DNA from: Bacillota bacterium
GTDB taxonomy: Bacteria > Bacillota_A > Clostridia > Lachnospirales > Bianqueaceae
DNA length: 8,417 bases
NCBI GenBank assembly: GCA_017420625.1
Contig: JAFOIR010000241.1
Coordinates: forward strand, 1-8,417
Reading direction: 5' to 3'
Below the pieces are notes generated by a model. The model was not told the DNA's origin. It did not search any database and saw only the letters and a program-made list of their open reading frames with translations. Shown one piece after another: positions 1 to 7,934 of the stretch. How positions within the stretch are numbered: the stretch's first letter is position 1; each line of letters starts with the position of its first letter. Position numbers and translations under genes: made by a program.

Positions 1-1013
1 CGGACGTATTTGGCTAAATATAAGCCGATCGTCCCTGCTCCACAGTAAATATCCCAGACTGCATCTTCTTTCTGAGGATCGATCATTTCCTTGACCAGAT
101 CATATAATACCTTGGTCTGCTTACTGTTCACCTGGAAAAATGCAACGGGAGAAACATGATATTTGAGATCACCGATCCTTGCTGTCATATATGGGTTTCC
201 AGATATGATTCTGGTTTCTTTTCCTAAAATAACATTGGTTCGGCTCGTATTGATGTTGTAAGAGAAACTGTTGATATGGTTTTCTTTTGCAAATTGAATC
301 CACTTTTCTTCATGTGGAAGCTTTTTCTGATTGATCACCAGACAGACAGAAACCTCATTTGTCTGAGTATCATCCCGAATCAGCATATGACGAAGAATAC
401 CTTTTCCACTCTCTTCATCATACGCACTCATGCCAAGTGAAGAAGCCAAAGCAGCGATTCTCTCAGAAAGCAAATTGGCTTTTTTGCTTTGAATCATGCA
501 TTCTGATACAGAGATCAATCGGTGAGAATGCGGTGCATAGAAACCATAAGCAAGATGGCCGTCCTTCATCTGCAGCGGATATTGTGCTTTGTTGCGGTAA
601 TTTCTGGTATCATCCATGCCGAGAGTCTTTTCAATCAAGGAATCCGGAATCTCTTCTTCACTGAAATGCCCGATACGTCTTATGGCGGCTTTCACCGTTT
701 CACGTTTTTCAATTAACTGCTCATCGTAGGCAAGATGCATCAGTTGACATCCGCCGCATTTCTCATAATTCGGACAATAGGGCTGAACCCGAAGTGATGA
801 TGCTTTGCGGATTTCCATGCATTTGCCTATAGCATAATTTTTTAGAACCTTAATTATATGGGCAAAGACTTCCTCTCCCGGCAGTACTCCTGGAATCATC
901 ACGGCAAAGCCTTCATGGCGTCCCACACCCAAACCTTCGGCTGTCAATGAATCAATAGACAGAAGAAGGTCCATGTTCTTCTGAACAGGGACCGTTCGTT
1001 GATTATCCTTCAT
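1..1013 (-). CDS. rlmD: 23S rRNA (uracil-C5)-methyltransferase, RlmD/RlmCD (RumA) type, C-terminus cut by window edge
   Basis: This SAM-dependent enzyme methylates C5 of uridine in 23S rRNA; Gram-positive homologues (RlmCD) can modify two positions. The window holds the first 337 residues. Residues about 5-65 read as an N-terminal TRAM RNA-binding domain (DSLTAEGLGVGRHEG..PGVLPGE). A [4Fe-4S] ligand set is visible: C80, C86 and C89 (CPNYEKCGGC) and C172 (SECMIQ). This separates it from TrmA, which lacks the cluster. SAM-binding features follow: FFQVN at 292-296 and motif I DIYCGAGTIG at 321-330. The family is usually about 450-480 residues, so the catalytic cysteine and the general base lie beyond the left edge. 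The ATG at 1013 has AGGA seven bases upstream and overlaps the end of yhaM by 11 bp, which implies cotranscription and probably coupled translation. Family assignment is firm; whether it modifies one or two uridines cannot be told. Confidence 0.93.
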   Translation of the reverse strand, partial: MKDNQRTVPVQKNMDLLLSIDSLTAEGLGVGRHEGFAVMIPGVLPGEEVFAHIIKVLKNYAIGKCMEIRKASSLRVQPYCPNYEKCGGCQLMHLAYDEQLIEKRETVKAAIRRIGHFSEEEIPDSLIEKTLGMDDTRNYRNKAQYPLQMKDGHLAYGFYAPHSHRLISVSECMIQSKKANLLSERIAALASSLGMSAYDEESGKGILRHMLIRDDTQTNEVSVCLVINQKKLPHEEKWIQFAKENHINSFSYNINTSRTNVILGKETRIISGNPYMTARIGDLKYHVSPVAFFQVNSKQTKVLYDLVKEMIDPQKEDAVWDIYCGAGTIGLYLAKYV

Positions 1014-1956
1014 TTTTTGTTCCTGACTTATAGAAATAACGTTCTAAAGGACGATTGAAAGTAGTCCAATCCCCTTCAGTCAAATCAGTTTCAATTGCTT
1101 CTTCTACCTGTTTCATCTTCGAATCAGAATAATCCGCCAGATGAAGAGCCATGGCCTCTTTGGTAATCGGTACGACCGGGGAACCAAATTCTCTCTCCCC
1201 ATGATGAGAAAGGATCATATGTTCGAGCAGCATCAGTTTATGGGAATCCAGTTCTTTGATCATCATTCCCTGTTCATGGACCATTCGATATCCAATGGAA
1301 ATATGACCGATAAACCGGCCGGGATCCGAATAATCTCCCATCGGAAGAGGCTCCAGCTCGACCAGCTTTCCGATATCATGTAAAAGTCCGCCGGCTATCA
1401 GTAAATCACGATCCAGATCTGTATACTGCTGTTTCAGAGAAAGAGCAATGGTTGTTACGGAAACCATATGTTCCAACAGTCCGCCGATATATCCATGATG
1501 AATATTCTTTGCGGCAGGGTGGGTTTTCAATCTGGCTACCATGTCCGGATCATCGACACAGAAAACGCCTACCAGTTTTTTAAGTCCCGGATCTTCAATT
1601 GATCCATAGAGCAAAAGAAGACGCTGATAGATATTCTCTGTGCTTTCCTTGCTGGTTCGGAAAAAATCGGAAACCTGATATTCACCGGGATTGGAACGGC
1701 GCAGACGAGATACCGTCAGCTGCAATGCATCATTATACATCGAAGCTTTCGCATCTACTTTGACAATATCCCCTTTATCAAAACTACCGACCTGCGGACC
1801 CAGATCCCAAACCATGGCATTGATCGATCCGGTTTTATCCTCCAGCTGCAGTTTCAGATAATCCTTGCCTGTTTTTGTCATGAGCTGCTGCTTATCTTTG
1901 CAGAAATAATGGCCGATTACATGAGATCCTTCTGTCAGATCCTTGATGAATGACAT
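1003..1956 (-). CDS. yhaM: 3'-5' exoribonuclease, YhaM family (OB-fold plus HD domain)
   Basis: YhaM enzymes are cytoplasmic, metal-dependent 3'-5' exonucleases that trim short single-stranded tails from RNA. The 317-residue length matches the roughly 314-residue Bacillus subtilis protein, so the gene is complete. Residues about 1-90 form an OB-fold nucleic-acid-binding domain (LQLEDKTGSINAMVWD at 36-51). The HD phosphohydrolase domain follows at about 145-280: HHGYIGGLLEHM at 153-164 with H163, the HD pair H193-D194 in GGLLHDIGK, H218, the ILSHHGE segment with H251 and H252, and D275 in LHLADYSDSK. These are the expected metal ligands. The ATG at 1956 has a strong GGAGG seven bases upstream. 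It starts 13 bp after the htrA stop and its own end overlaps the rRNA methyltransferase by 11 bp. A plain HD-domain phosphohydrolase is the alternative, but the OB-HD fusion and length favour YhaM. Confidence 0.93.
   Translation of the reverse strand: MSFIKDLTEGSHVIGHYFCKDKQQLMTKTGKDYLKLQLEDKTGSINAMVWDLGPQVGSFDKGDIVKVDAKASMYNDALQLTVSRLRRSNPGEYQVSDFFRTSKESTENIYQRLLLLYGSIEDPGLKKLVGVFCVDDPDMVARLKTHPAAKNIHHGYIGGLLEHMVSVTTIALSLKQQYTDLDRDLLIAGGLLHDIGKLVELEPLPMGDYSDPGRFIGHISIGYRMVHEQGMMIKELDSHKLMLLEHMILSHHGEREFGSPVVPITKEAMALHLADYSDSKMKQVEEAIETDLTEGDWTTFNRPLERYFYKSGTKNEG
1021..1024 (-). promoter_or_regulatory. Ribosome binding site of the rRNA methyltransferase gene, inside the end of yhaM
   Basis: AGGA lies seven bases before the ATG at 1013, within the last codons of yhaM. 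It supports this start and translation that is coupled across the 11-bp overlap. Confidence 0.65.
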
Positions 1957-1963
1957 GTTAAAA

Positions 1964-1968
1964 CCTCC
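1964..1968 (-). promoter_or_regulatory. Strong ribosome binding site of yhaM
   Basis: GGAGG sits seven bases before the ATG at 1956, in the 13-bp gap after htrA. It is the best Shine-Dalgarno match in the window and fixes the yhaM start. Confidence 0.85.
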
Positions 1969-1969
1969 G

Positions 1970-3262
1970 TTATCTTCTGGTAGTAGAGTCTTTTTCTCCC
2001 ACGATCAGTGTAATGGTGACAGTTTGTTTTTCACCATCTTTATATCCACGGACTACCTCGACCTCAAGACTATCCCCTATTTTCTTGCTGAGCACGATTT
2101 CGGAGAGGTCATCAAAGTTATGGATTGGCTGAGCGTCCATTCCTATAATAACATCAAAAGGAAGGATTCCCGCTTCTTCTGAAGGTCCATTTTCGATTAA
2201 GCTGAGTACGATTACACCTTCCGGAATGTCATATTCTACAGCGTAGTTCTCATAATTGATCACATCCGTACCGGTGATACCAATATAAGGTCTGGATACT
2301 CTTCCATAGTTTACCAGATCTTCCAGAATAGGTTCTGCAACATTGGAAGGTGTCGCAAAACCCATTCCTTCAACCTCGGTATCTTCGATCTTATAGTTGT
2401 TGATTCCGATCACTTCTCCCCGTCCGTTGACCAGTGCACCGCCTGAGTTTCCGGGATTAATGGCGGCATCCGTCTGCAGAAAGATCATTGTCTGTCCCAC
2501 ATTATTGGCATCGACAAAAGTAATATTTCTTTCAAGGCCGCTGATCGTACCGACGGTTACAGAATTGCCAAATCGAATATCATAAGCACTTCCGATGGCG
2601 ATCGCCAGATCTCCCAGTCTGCATCTGTCGCTGTCACCGAATACTGCGATCTTCATGTTTTCGATCATATCAGGTTCCAGATCAGACTTTAAAATATACA
2701 TGACTGCCAGATCGGTATCAGTATCTGCTCCCTGAGGAAATGCAGAAATCTCTTCAGAACGATCTCCCATGATAACATGGACAGATGCGGCATTCTCGAT
2801 AACATGGAAGTTTGTTGCTATAAACACTTTCTCAGTGTTTTCGCCGATAATGATAGCTGATCCGATCGAATCCTGAGATTCATTCAGAAACGCATTGGAA
2901 TAACTGGCGTGAATCCGGATCGCTACAACACTTTTCCCTACATCTTCTGCAATGTCTGCAATTGTCTCGTATTTTGAATCCTGAAGTTGATGAATATTCT
3001 CGACAGACTCATCCTGTACTTTCTGAAGAACAAAGAATTTTTCCTGTACTTCTGTTTTTTGTGCAATAGAACGTCCAAGATAAATGCCTAAAACTGTGGA
3101 TATGATCAGCGCAAATTCACAGCAGATTGCCGTCACAATGATCCATGCATGCGGATGCTGCTTTTTGACAGGAGTCGGCGGTATAGTACCAGGCTTGAGA
3201 CTATAATCGCCAAACCCATAGACCCGGGGATCATATCCGTTTTCCGGCCTATTCTCGCTCAT
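1970..3262 (-). CDS. htrA: Membrane-anchored HtrA/DegP-like trypsin-type serine protease with PDZ domain
   Basis: HtrA proteases degrade or refold misfolded exported proteins outside the cytoplasmic membrane. Of 430 residues, 1-38 form a proline-rich, probably cytoplasmic tail and about 40-63 a single membrane anchor (AWIIVTAICCEFALIISTVLGIYLG). There is no evident signal-peptidase site, so it should stay membrane-bound. A linker at 70-100 leads to the S1C protease domain at about 100-310, with the triad H153 (TNFHVI), D184 (DTDLAV) and S273 (NPGNSGGAL). One PDZ domain follows at about 325-420 (RPYIGITG..EGVIVLSLIENGPSEEAGI). The start ATG overlaps the kinase stop as ATGA, and AAAGGA lies nine bases upstream inside the kinase gene. 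Tight coupling to the regulator and kinase suggests it is a member of their stress response. One small oddity is GSA (134-136), where the family usually has GSG, just ahead of the catalytic His. The family call is secure; the substrate is unknown. Confidence 0.94.
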   Translation of the reverse strand: MSENRPENGYDPRVYGFGDYSLKPGTIPPTPVKKQHPHAWIIVTAICCEFALIISTVLGIYLGRSIAQKTEVQEKFFVLQKVQDESVENIHQLQDSKYETIADIAEDVGKSVVAIRIHASYSNAFLNESQDSIGSAIIIGENTEKVFIATNFHVIENAASVHVIMGDRSEEISAFPQGADTDTDLAVMYILKSDLEPDMIENMKIAVFGDSDRCRLGDLAIAIGSAYDIRFGNSVTVGTISGLERNITFVDANNVGQTMIFLQTDAAINPGNSGGALVNGRGEVIGINNYKIEDTEVEGMGFATPSNVAEPILEDLVNYGRVSRPYIGITGTDVINYENYAVEYDIPEGVIVLSLIENGPSEEAGILPFDVIIGMDAQPIHNFDDLSEIVLSKKIGDSLEVEVVRGYKDGEKQTVTITLIVGEKDSTTRR

Positions 3263-4806
3263 TTTCCCGTATCCTTTCCTGATCGCTGATCGGTGCCCAA
3301 CGGCAGGGTGAAGGAAAACTTGGTTCCCTCTCCCAGATGAGAAGTAACAGATATATCTTCTCCATGATTGACTATGATCTGTTTTGCAATCGCAAGACCA
3401 AGACCCGTTCCCAGTTTATTCTTTCCACGTGATTTATCCCCTTTATTAAATCGGTCAAAAACATGTGGAAGCGCATTTTCCTCAATTCCGCAGCCTGTAT
3501 CCTCTACACTGATATGCGCCTTTTTCCCGATGATACTTGTTTCAACTGTAATGGAATCCCCTTCATCCGTAAACTTTAATGCATTATCCAGCAGATTATA
3601 AATGACGCGCTGAATCTGATCGAAGTCAGCATAGACAAATAGTTTTTCCTGTATAAACTGAAACTGAATCTGTATCTTTTTATCTTCAACTCTCTGTTCA
3701 AAACTAAGTGCCAGTCCGACGATCAACTCATTGATATCAAATGAACGTCGATTCAATTCGATCTGACCATTCTCCATTTTTGTCAGATCGAGTACATTGT
3801 TGGTCATCTTAGTCAGACGATTGGCTTCATCCAGTACGATCTGCAGATATTTATCATAGGAATCCTGTGGAATCGTACCGTCCAGCATAGCCTCCACATA
3901 GCCTTTAATGGAAGTTAATGGAGAACGGAAATCATGGGAAATATTCGCAATGAAGTCTTTTTGCAGTGTTTCTACCTGCGACAGATCACGAGTCATCTGA
4001 TTGAAAGCCTGTGAAAGCTGGCCGATCTCATCGTTGGCTGTAACCTGTACTTCCCGCGAGAAATCTCCTTTTGATATTGCAGCAGCCGAGTCTTTCATCT
4101 CCTGAACAGGAATTAATATGTTATTGCCCATGACTGACGTCATCAAAACCGATGCAAGAACAATCAGAAACATAATTGCCAGAACGATCATCAGAAGTCT
4201 TCTGCTAGCAAAGGATATCCCTTCCATGGAAATGTGAAGAAAAACTGCACCGTTCTTCTGTACACCGACGGACTGCAAAGACCCTCCGATCCTGACCTGA
4301 GATGTCTGAAGGTAAACTTGCGGATAGCCAATCGATATAGTATTCCCACTGAATGCGGAAGGAAATGCACTGATCACATTTTTCAGTGATCCGCCATCCA
4401 GCACACTTTTTACCATCTGTTTTTCACTGTTGGTAAAAGAACTGAAATCAATCGTCTCGCTCTGTGTAGCCGGATTTGATCCGAATACAGAGATGTAAGT
4501 CAGGTTTTCATCTGTCGGTGTGCAGACCCAGATACAGATCTGAGATGACTGAGCCGCTGTTTCCAACACACGAAAAGCTTCAGGCGATTGAAGAAAATCT
4601 TCATTTTCCAGCACTTCGGCAATCAACTGGTGCATATTCTCCAGTTCATCTGTTTTCTCTTTCACAAAATACTGTGTAAAGATCTTTGGCAGAACGGAAG
4701 AGATCAGAACAAGGATTGTCAGCAGAAGAATCACGTAGATACCGAAAAACTTTACCTTGATCGAAAGAAAGCGTTTCCCGCCTTCCGGTATTTCCTGCAT
4801 GTTCAT
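3259..4806 (-). CDS. Sensor histidine kinase (two TM segments, extracytoplasmic sensor, HAMP, HisKA, HATPase_c)
   Basis: This 515-residue membrane kinase should phosphorylate the regulator encoded just upstream. Membrane segments lie at about 19-41 and 203-226 and flank a sensor domain of roughly 160 residues outside the cell, possibly a Cache- or PAS-like fold. A HAMP linker follows at about 227-281. The HisKA H-box is FIANISHDFRSPLTS with phospho-acceptor H291. The ATPase domain shows the N box (YNLLDNALKFT, 403-413), G1 (VEDTGCGI, 434-441), the F box region (HVFDRF, 448-453) and G2 (GTGLGLAI, 466-473). The sensor domain contains only two cysteines, C91 and C95 (CIWVC). The ATG at 4806 overlaps the regulator stop as ATGA and has a modest GGA six bases upstream; the ATG two codons later is a possible alternative start. 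Overlap with htrA downstream points to an envelope-stress sensor comparable to CssS or CiaH, but the signal is inferred from context only. Confidence 0.95.
   Translation of the reverse strand: MNMQEIPEGGKRFLSIKVKFFGIYVILLLTILVLISSVLPKIFTQYFVKEKTDELENMHQLIAEVLENEDFLQSPEAFRVLETAAQSSQICIWVCTPTDENLTYISVFGSNPATQSETIDFSSFTNSEKQMVKSVLDGGSLKNVISAFPSAFSGNTISIGYPQVYLQTSQVRIGGSLQSVGVQKNGAVFLHISMEGISFASRRLLMIVLAIMFLIVLASVLMTSVMGNNILIPVQEMKDSAAAISKGDFSREVQVTANDEIGQLSQAFNQMTRDLSQVETLQKDFIANISHDFRSPLTSIKGYVEAMLDGTIPQDSYDKYLQIVLDEANRLTKMTNNVLDLTKMENGQIELNRRSFDINELIVGLALSFEQRVEDKKIQIQFQFIQEKLFVYADFDQIQRVIYNLLDNALKFTDEGDSITVETSIIGKKAHISVEDTGCGIEENALPHVFDRFNKGDKSRGKNKLGTGLGLAIAKQIIVNHGEDISVTSHLGEGTKFSFTLPLGTDQRSGKDTGK
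3272..3277 (-). promoter_or_regulatory. Ribosome binding site of htrA, inside the kinase gene
   Basis: AAAGGA lies nine bases before the htrA ATG at 3262 and within the last codons of the histidine kinase gene. It suggests htrA can be initiated independently as well as by re-initiation at the ATGA overlap. Confidence 0.6.
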
Positions 4807-5495
4807 TTGGTTTCCAGTTTATATCCAACGCCCCATACCGTTTTGATGCTCCAGGAAGGATGATCATCATCCGATCCGAGTTTCTCACGGATTCTCTTGA
4901 TGTGAACATCGACCGTACGGGTATCTCCGTAATATTCGTAACCCCAAATCTGATTCAGCAGTTGTTCTCTCGTGAAAACCTGATTGGGATGGGAAGCCAG
5001 ATAATACAGAAGCTCAAGCTCCTTTGGCGGCATATCGATACTTTCATCGCGATAGGTCACAGAATAATTGGCCATATTGATGGAGAGCTGGTCGAGAATG
5101 ATCTTTTTCCCGGTATCTTCCTTTGCATCAAGGCGGCGCAGAACCGCTTTGACACGAGCAACCAGCTCCTTGGTGTCGAACGGCTTTACCATATAGTCGT
5201 CAGCACCGAGTTCCAGGCCCAGGACTTTATCAAAAGTTTCTCCCTTGGCAGTCAGCATAATGATGGGTGTACGGCTTGTTTTTCTGACTTCACGGCATAC
5301 CTCATATCCATCCATTTCCGGCATCATGATATCAAGAATGATCAGATCCGGAGAATAGGAACGAAACATAGAAAGCGCTTCTCTTCCGTCTCTTGCCTTC
5401 TGTGTATCATATCCTTCTTTTGTCAGATATAAAGCGACGAGTTCAGCAATATTGGCATCATCATCTGCAATCAGAATTCTTTGTTTGGTACTCAT
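4803..5495 (-). CDS. OmpR/PhoB-family DNA-binding response regulator
   Basis: This 230-residue cytoplasmic transcription factor is the evident partner of the adjacent kinase. The receiver domain spans about 5-120, with the acidic pocket D11-D12, phospho-acceptor D55 (LIILDIMMPEMDG), the switch residue T82 (MLTAKGE) and K104 (YMVKPF). The OmpR-type winged-helix domain spans about 131-228, with PKELELLYYLASHPNQVFTR, the recognition-helix region DTRTVDVHIKRIREKLG (191-207) and the wing ending TVWGVGYKLE. All residues expected for a functional regulator are present. The ATG at 5495 has AGGAG eight bases upstream and starts 21 bp after the mutS2 stop; its stop overlaps the kinase start as ATGA. 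Likely targets include its own operon and other envelope-stress genes, but this is inference. A specific name such as CssR, CiaR or PhoP cannot be justified from the sequence. Confidence 0.96.
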   Translation of the reverse strand: MSTKQRILIADDDANIAELVALYLTKEGYDTQKARDGREALSMFRSYSPDLIILDIMMPEMDGYEVCREVRKTSRTPIIMLTAKGETFDKVLGLELGADDYMVKPFDTKELVARVKAVLRRLDAKEDTGKKIILDQLSINMANYSVTYRDESIDMPPKELELLYYLASHPNQVFTREQLLNQIWGYEYYGDTRTVDVHIKRIREKLGSDDDHPSWSIKTVWGVGYKLETK

Positions 5496-5503
5496 GATTC
5501 GTA

Positions 5504-5508
5504 CTCCT
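5504..5508 (-). promoter_or_regulatory. Ribosome binding site of the response regulator gene
   Basis: AGGAG lies eight bases before the ATG at 5495, within the 21-bp gap that follows the mutS2 stop codon. It supports the chosen start. Confidence 0.8.
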
Positions 5509-5516
5509 GTTATCTA

Positions 5517-7919
5517 TTATTGGTCGGATCTGTTCTTCAGTTCAGCAACGGTAACACCGCTGTCTCCCTCGCCCATATTGCCGAGACGATAGGATTTGAC
5601 ATAAGAACATCTCTTCAGATACTGCTGAACTGCTTTACGCATCGCACCGGTTCCTTTTCCGTGAATAATGCGAACAGTTGGAATTCCTGCCAGGGTTGCA
5701 TCATCCAGATATTTATCCAGAACGGCAATACCTTCATCTGTCATCATTCCGCGAAGATCACATTCGATACGAACTGACGCAGATTTACTGGCAGTGGAAC
5801 TGTCAGTTGTTCGTTCGATCTTTCCCTTGGATCTTCCGGTCGGTACATCACTGATCACCCCGAGAATATCGTCGAGTTTGACCTGCATTTTCAAAATGCC
5901 TGCCTGTGCCCGGATCATGCCTTTGCTGTCTGGTGCAGAAAGTACGGAAAAAGGCTGATCAAAACCGGCAACCCTGATCTTGGTACCGGGAATCAGTTCC
6001 GATTTGTCAAATCCTGTTTTGGGTTCTTCTGAACGGAAAAGATCCGGTGTCAGATCATTGGAGCGTTCACGCAGTTTTCTTCTTTCTTCCTCCAATGATT
6101 TCATATCGACAGAACCGCCTTGACGAAGCGCCTTATTGACTTTGGAGATCGCATGGTCTGCCTCCGCTTTAGCCTGATCAATAATGGCTTTGGCTTTCTC
6201 TTTTGCATTCTCCATCATCTGTTTGGTTTTTCGATCCAGTTCGTCCTTTTGTTTCTGCTGTTCTTTTCGAAGTTCTTTGATCTCCAGATTCAGCCGATCG
6301 ATCTCCATTTTTTCTGTTTCGATCTGTTTTCTCTTGGATTCAAGATCACTGATCATATCTTCGAACTGGATATCATTGCTCTCCAGAAGATCTCCCGACT
6401 TTTGAATAATATCTTCAGAAAGACCAAGTCGACGAGAGATGGCAAACGCATTACTTTTGCCTGGAAGACCAATGATCAGCCTGTAGGTTGGCATTAGTGT
6501 TTCTATATTGAACTCACAGCTTGCATTTTCAACACGATCAGTCGAAAGGGCGTAAATTTTCAGTTCACTGTAGTGAGTAGTTGCAGCGGTCAGAATCCCC
6601 CGTTCACGAAGGTATTCCAGAATTGCCTGAGCCAAAGCGGCTCCTTCTGTCGGATCTGTACCGGCACCGAGTTCATCAAACAATACCAGCGAATGATAGG
6701 TCACATCCTTCAGAATCTGAACGATATTGACCATATGTGAAGAAAAAGTAGATAAGCTTTGTTCAATGCTCTGTTCATCACCGATATCAGCAAATACCTG
6801 GTCCAGTACAGTTAGGGATGGATTCTCTGCCGCAGGAATATGCAGACCACTTTGGCCCATAACCTGTAAAAGGCCAAGTGTCTTGAGCGAAACGGTTTTA
6901 CCGCCCGTATTGGGACCGGTGATCACAAGTGTTGTGAATTCATTTCCCAGTCTCAGGTCAATCGGGACAACTTTCTTTTTGTCAATCAAAGGATGTCTGG
7001 CCTGTCGAATGGCAATGATACCGTCTTCATTAAAAACCGGTTTAACCGCATTCATTTCCTTGGCCAGTTTAGCTTTTGCAAAGATAAAATCCAGATCACT
7101 TAAAAGTGTAAAGTCCAGCAGGATTTTATCTTCATGCAGATGTACCTGTCCCGAAAGTTCCTGGAGAATCCGAATGATCTCCTCTTTTTCTTCTGATAAC
7201 AGTTCTGAGATGCGGTTATTCATCTGAACCACTGCCATCGGTTCTATAAAGAGTGTAGATCCACTCGAAGACTGGTCATGCACCATTCCGGTCATGGCAG
7301 CCTTGTATTCTGCTTTTACCGGGAGGCAATAACGCCCTCCACGGATCGTCACGATCTGATCCTGCAGATACCCTTTATAGGCTTCTGAATGGAGCATATT
7401 CTGCAGCTGCGACTGGATTCGCTGTTCCTGTATCGTTATTTCTTTACGGATCTTGTGAAGCTTAGGGCTTGCCGTATCGTACAGTTCTTCTTCAGAAAGA
7501 ATACAGCGTTTGATTTCATCTTCGAGTTCTCTTACAGGAATCAGTCCATCAAACATTGGATCCAGTTCAGGAAATTCACCCTGCATCCTGTTTTCTCTTA
7601 CGCCATAGGATTTGATCCGGCTTGCAGCATACAAACAGTCAGCAATATCCAAAAGTTCTCCCATTGTAAGAGCTGCTCCGATTCCAGTCCGATGTACACT
7701 GCCCCTTATATCCTTGATTCCATGAAAAGAAGGCGCTCCTTTCGCATAAATATATCGGAGAGCCTCATCTGTCTGGTCCTGAAGATGCCTGATCTCAATA
7801 ATATTGGCAACAGGTTCAAGCTGAAGTGCTGTTTGTTTTGCCTTCTGAGAAGACGCGCGAAGAGAGACCATTTCTCTGATCTTGTGAAACTCGAGTTTCT
7901 GTAATGATCGTTCTTCCAC
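5517..7919 (-). CDS. mutS2: MutS2 ATPase/endonuclease with C-terminal Smr domain
   Basis: MutS2 is a homodimeric MutS-like ATPase without the mismatch-recognition domain. Members are described as suppressing recombination and, in Bacillus subtilis (RqcU), as acting on collided ribosomes. The 800 residues are close to the usual 780-790. Core and lever helices occupy about 1-310. The ATPase has Walker A GPNTGGKT at 335-342, the DEQSIEQSLSTFSSH signature at 381-395 and Walker B LVLFDELGAGTDP at 411-423. A long charged coiled coil runs about 515-600. A small KOW/SH3-like segment lies at 641-690, then a Ser/Thr-rich linker at about 704-715, then the Smr domain at about 716-796 with DLRG (721-724) and HGKGTG (753-758). 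Translation starts at a GTG (7919) preceded by AAAGGA; the next Met (M17) would remove the conserved LEFHKI segment. It lies 15 bp after trmL and 21 bp before the regulator. Confidence 0.97.
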   Translation of the reverse strand: MEERSLQKLEFHKIREMVSLRASSQKAKQTALQLEPVANIIEIRHLQDQTDEALRYIYAKGAPSFHGIKDIRGSVHRTGIGAALTMGELLDIADCLYAASRIKSYGVRENRMQGEFPELDPMFDGLIPVRELEDEIKRCILSEEELYDTASPKLHKIRKEITIQEQRIQSQLQNMLHSEAYKGYLQDQIVTIRGGRYCLPVKAEYKAAMTGMVHDQSSSGSTLFIEPMAVVQMNNRISELLSEEKEEIIRILQELSGQVHLHEDKILLDFTLLSDLDFIFAKAKLAKEMNAVKPVFNEDGIIAIRQARHPLIDKKKVVPIDLRLGNEFTTLVITGPNTGGKTVSLKTLGLLQVMGQSGLHIPAAENPSLTVLDQVFADIGDEQSIEQSLSTFSSHMVNIVQILKDVTYHSLVLFDELGAGTDPTEGAALAQAILEYLRERGILTAATTHYSELKIYALSTDRVENASCEFNIETLMPTYRLIIGLPGKSNAFAISRRLGLSEDIIQKSGDLLESNDIQFEDMISDLESKRKQIETEKMEIDRLNLEIKELRKEQQKQKDELDRKTKQMMENAKEKAKAIIDQAKAEADHAISKVNKALRQGGSVDMKSLEEERRKLRERSNDLTPDLFRSEEPKTGFDKSELIPGTKIRVAGFDQPFSVLSAPDSKGMIRAQAGILKMQVKLDDILGVISDVPTGRSKGKIERTTDSSTASKSASVRIECDLRGMMTDEGIAVLDKYLDDATLAGIPTVRIIHGKGTGAMRKAVQQYLKRCSYVKSYRLGNMGEGDSGVTVAELKNRSDQ

Positions 7920-7927
7920 GAATCTAT

Positions 7928-7933
7928 TCCTTT
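7928..7933 (-). promoter_or_regulatory. Ribosome binding site that decides the GTG start of mutS2
   Basis: AAAGGA lies eight bases before the GTG at 7919 and directly after the trmL stop. No ATG is available nearby that would keep the conserved MutS2 N-terminus, so this site supports the GTG as the true start. Confidence 0.75.
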
Positions 7934-7934
7934 C

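Noticed and set aside
359..716. Two overlapping plus-strand open frames of 101 and 64 codons
   Set aside because: They are antisense to the rRNA methyltransferase, whose iron-sulfur cysteines and flanking sequence read through continuously on the minus strand.
1957..1969. Terminator between htrA and yhaM, or in the other two gaps
   Set aside because: The gaps are 13, 15 and 21 bp and hold ribosome binding sites; no hairpin with a T-run fits.
4646..4909. Minus-strand open frame of 87 codons across the regulator-kinase junction
   Set aside because: It is out of frame with the wing of the regulator and the first membrane segment of the kinase, both clearly real.
4860..5432. 190-codon open frame on the plus strand
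   Set aside because: It lies wholly antisense to the response regulator gene, has no recognisable domain and no clear ribosome binding site; it is a by-product of the codon use of the real gene.
5496..5600. Possible internal promoter before the response regulator (TTGCTG and TAATAG-like elements)
   Set aside because: The two hexamers are about 23 bases apart rather than 16-18, both are poor matches, and the second lies over the mutS2 stop codon and the gap just before the ribosome binding site.
6727..7904. Two plus-strand open frames of 166 and 171 codons (6727-7227 and 7389-7904)
   Set aside because: Both are antisense to mutS2, whose motifs are continuous through the region. The translations are Ser- or Phe-rich and resemble no family.
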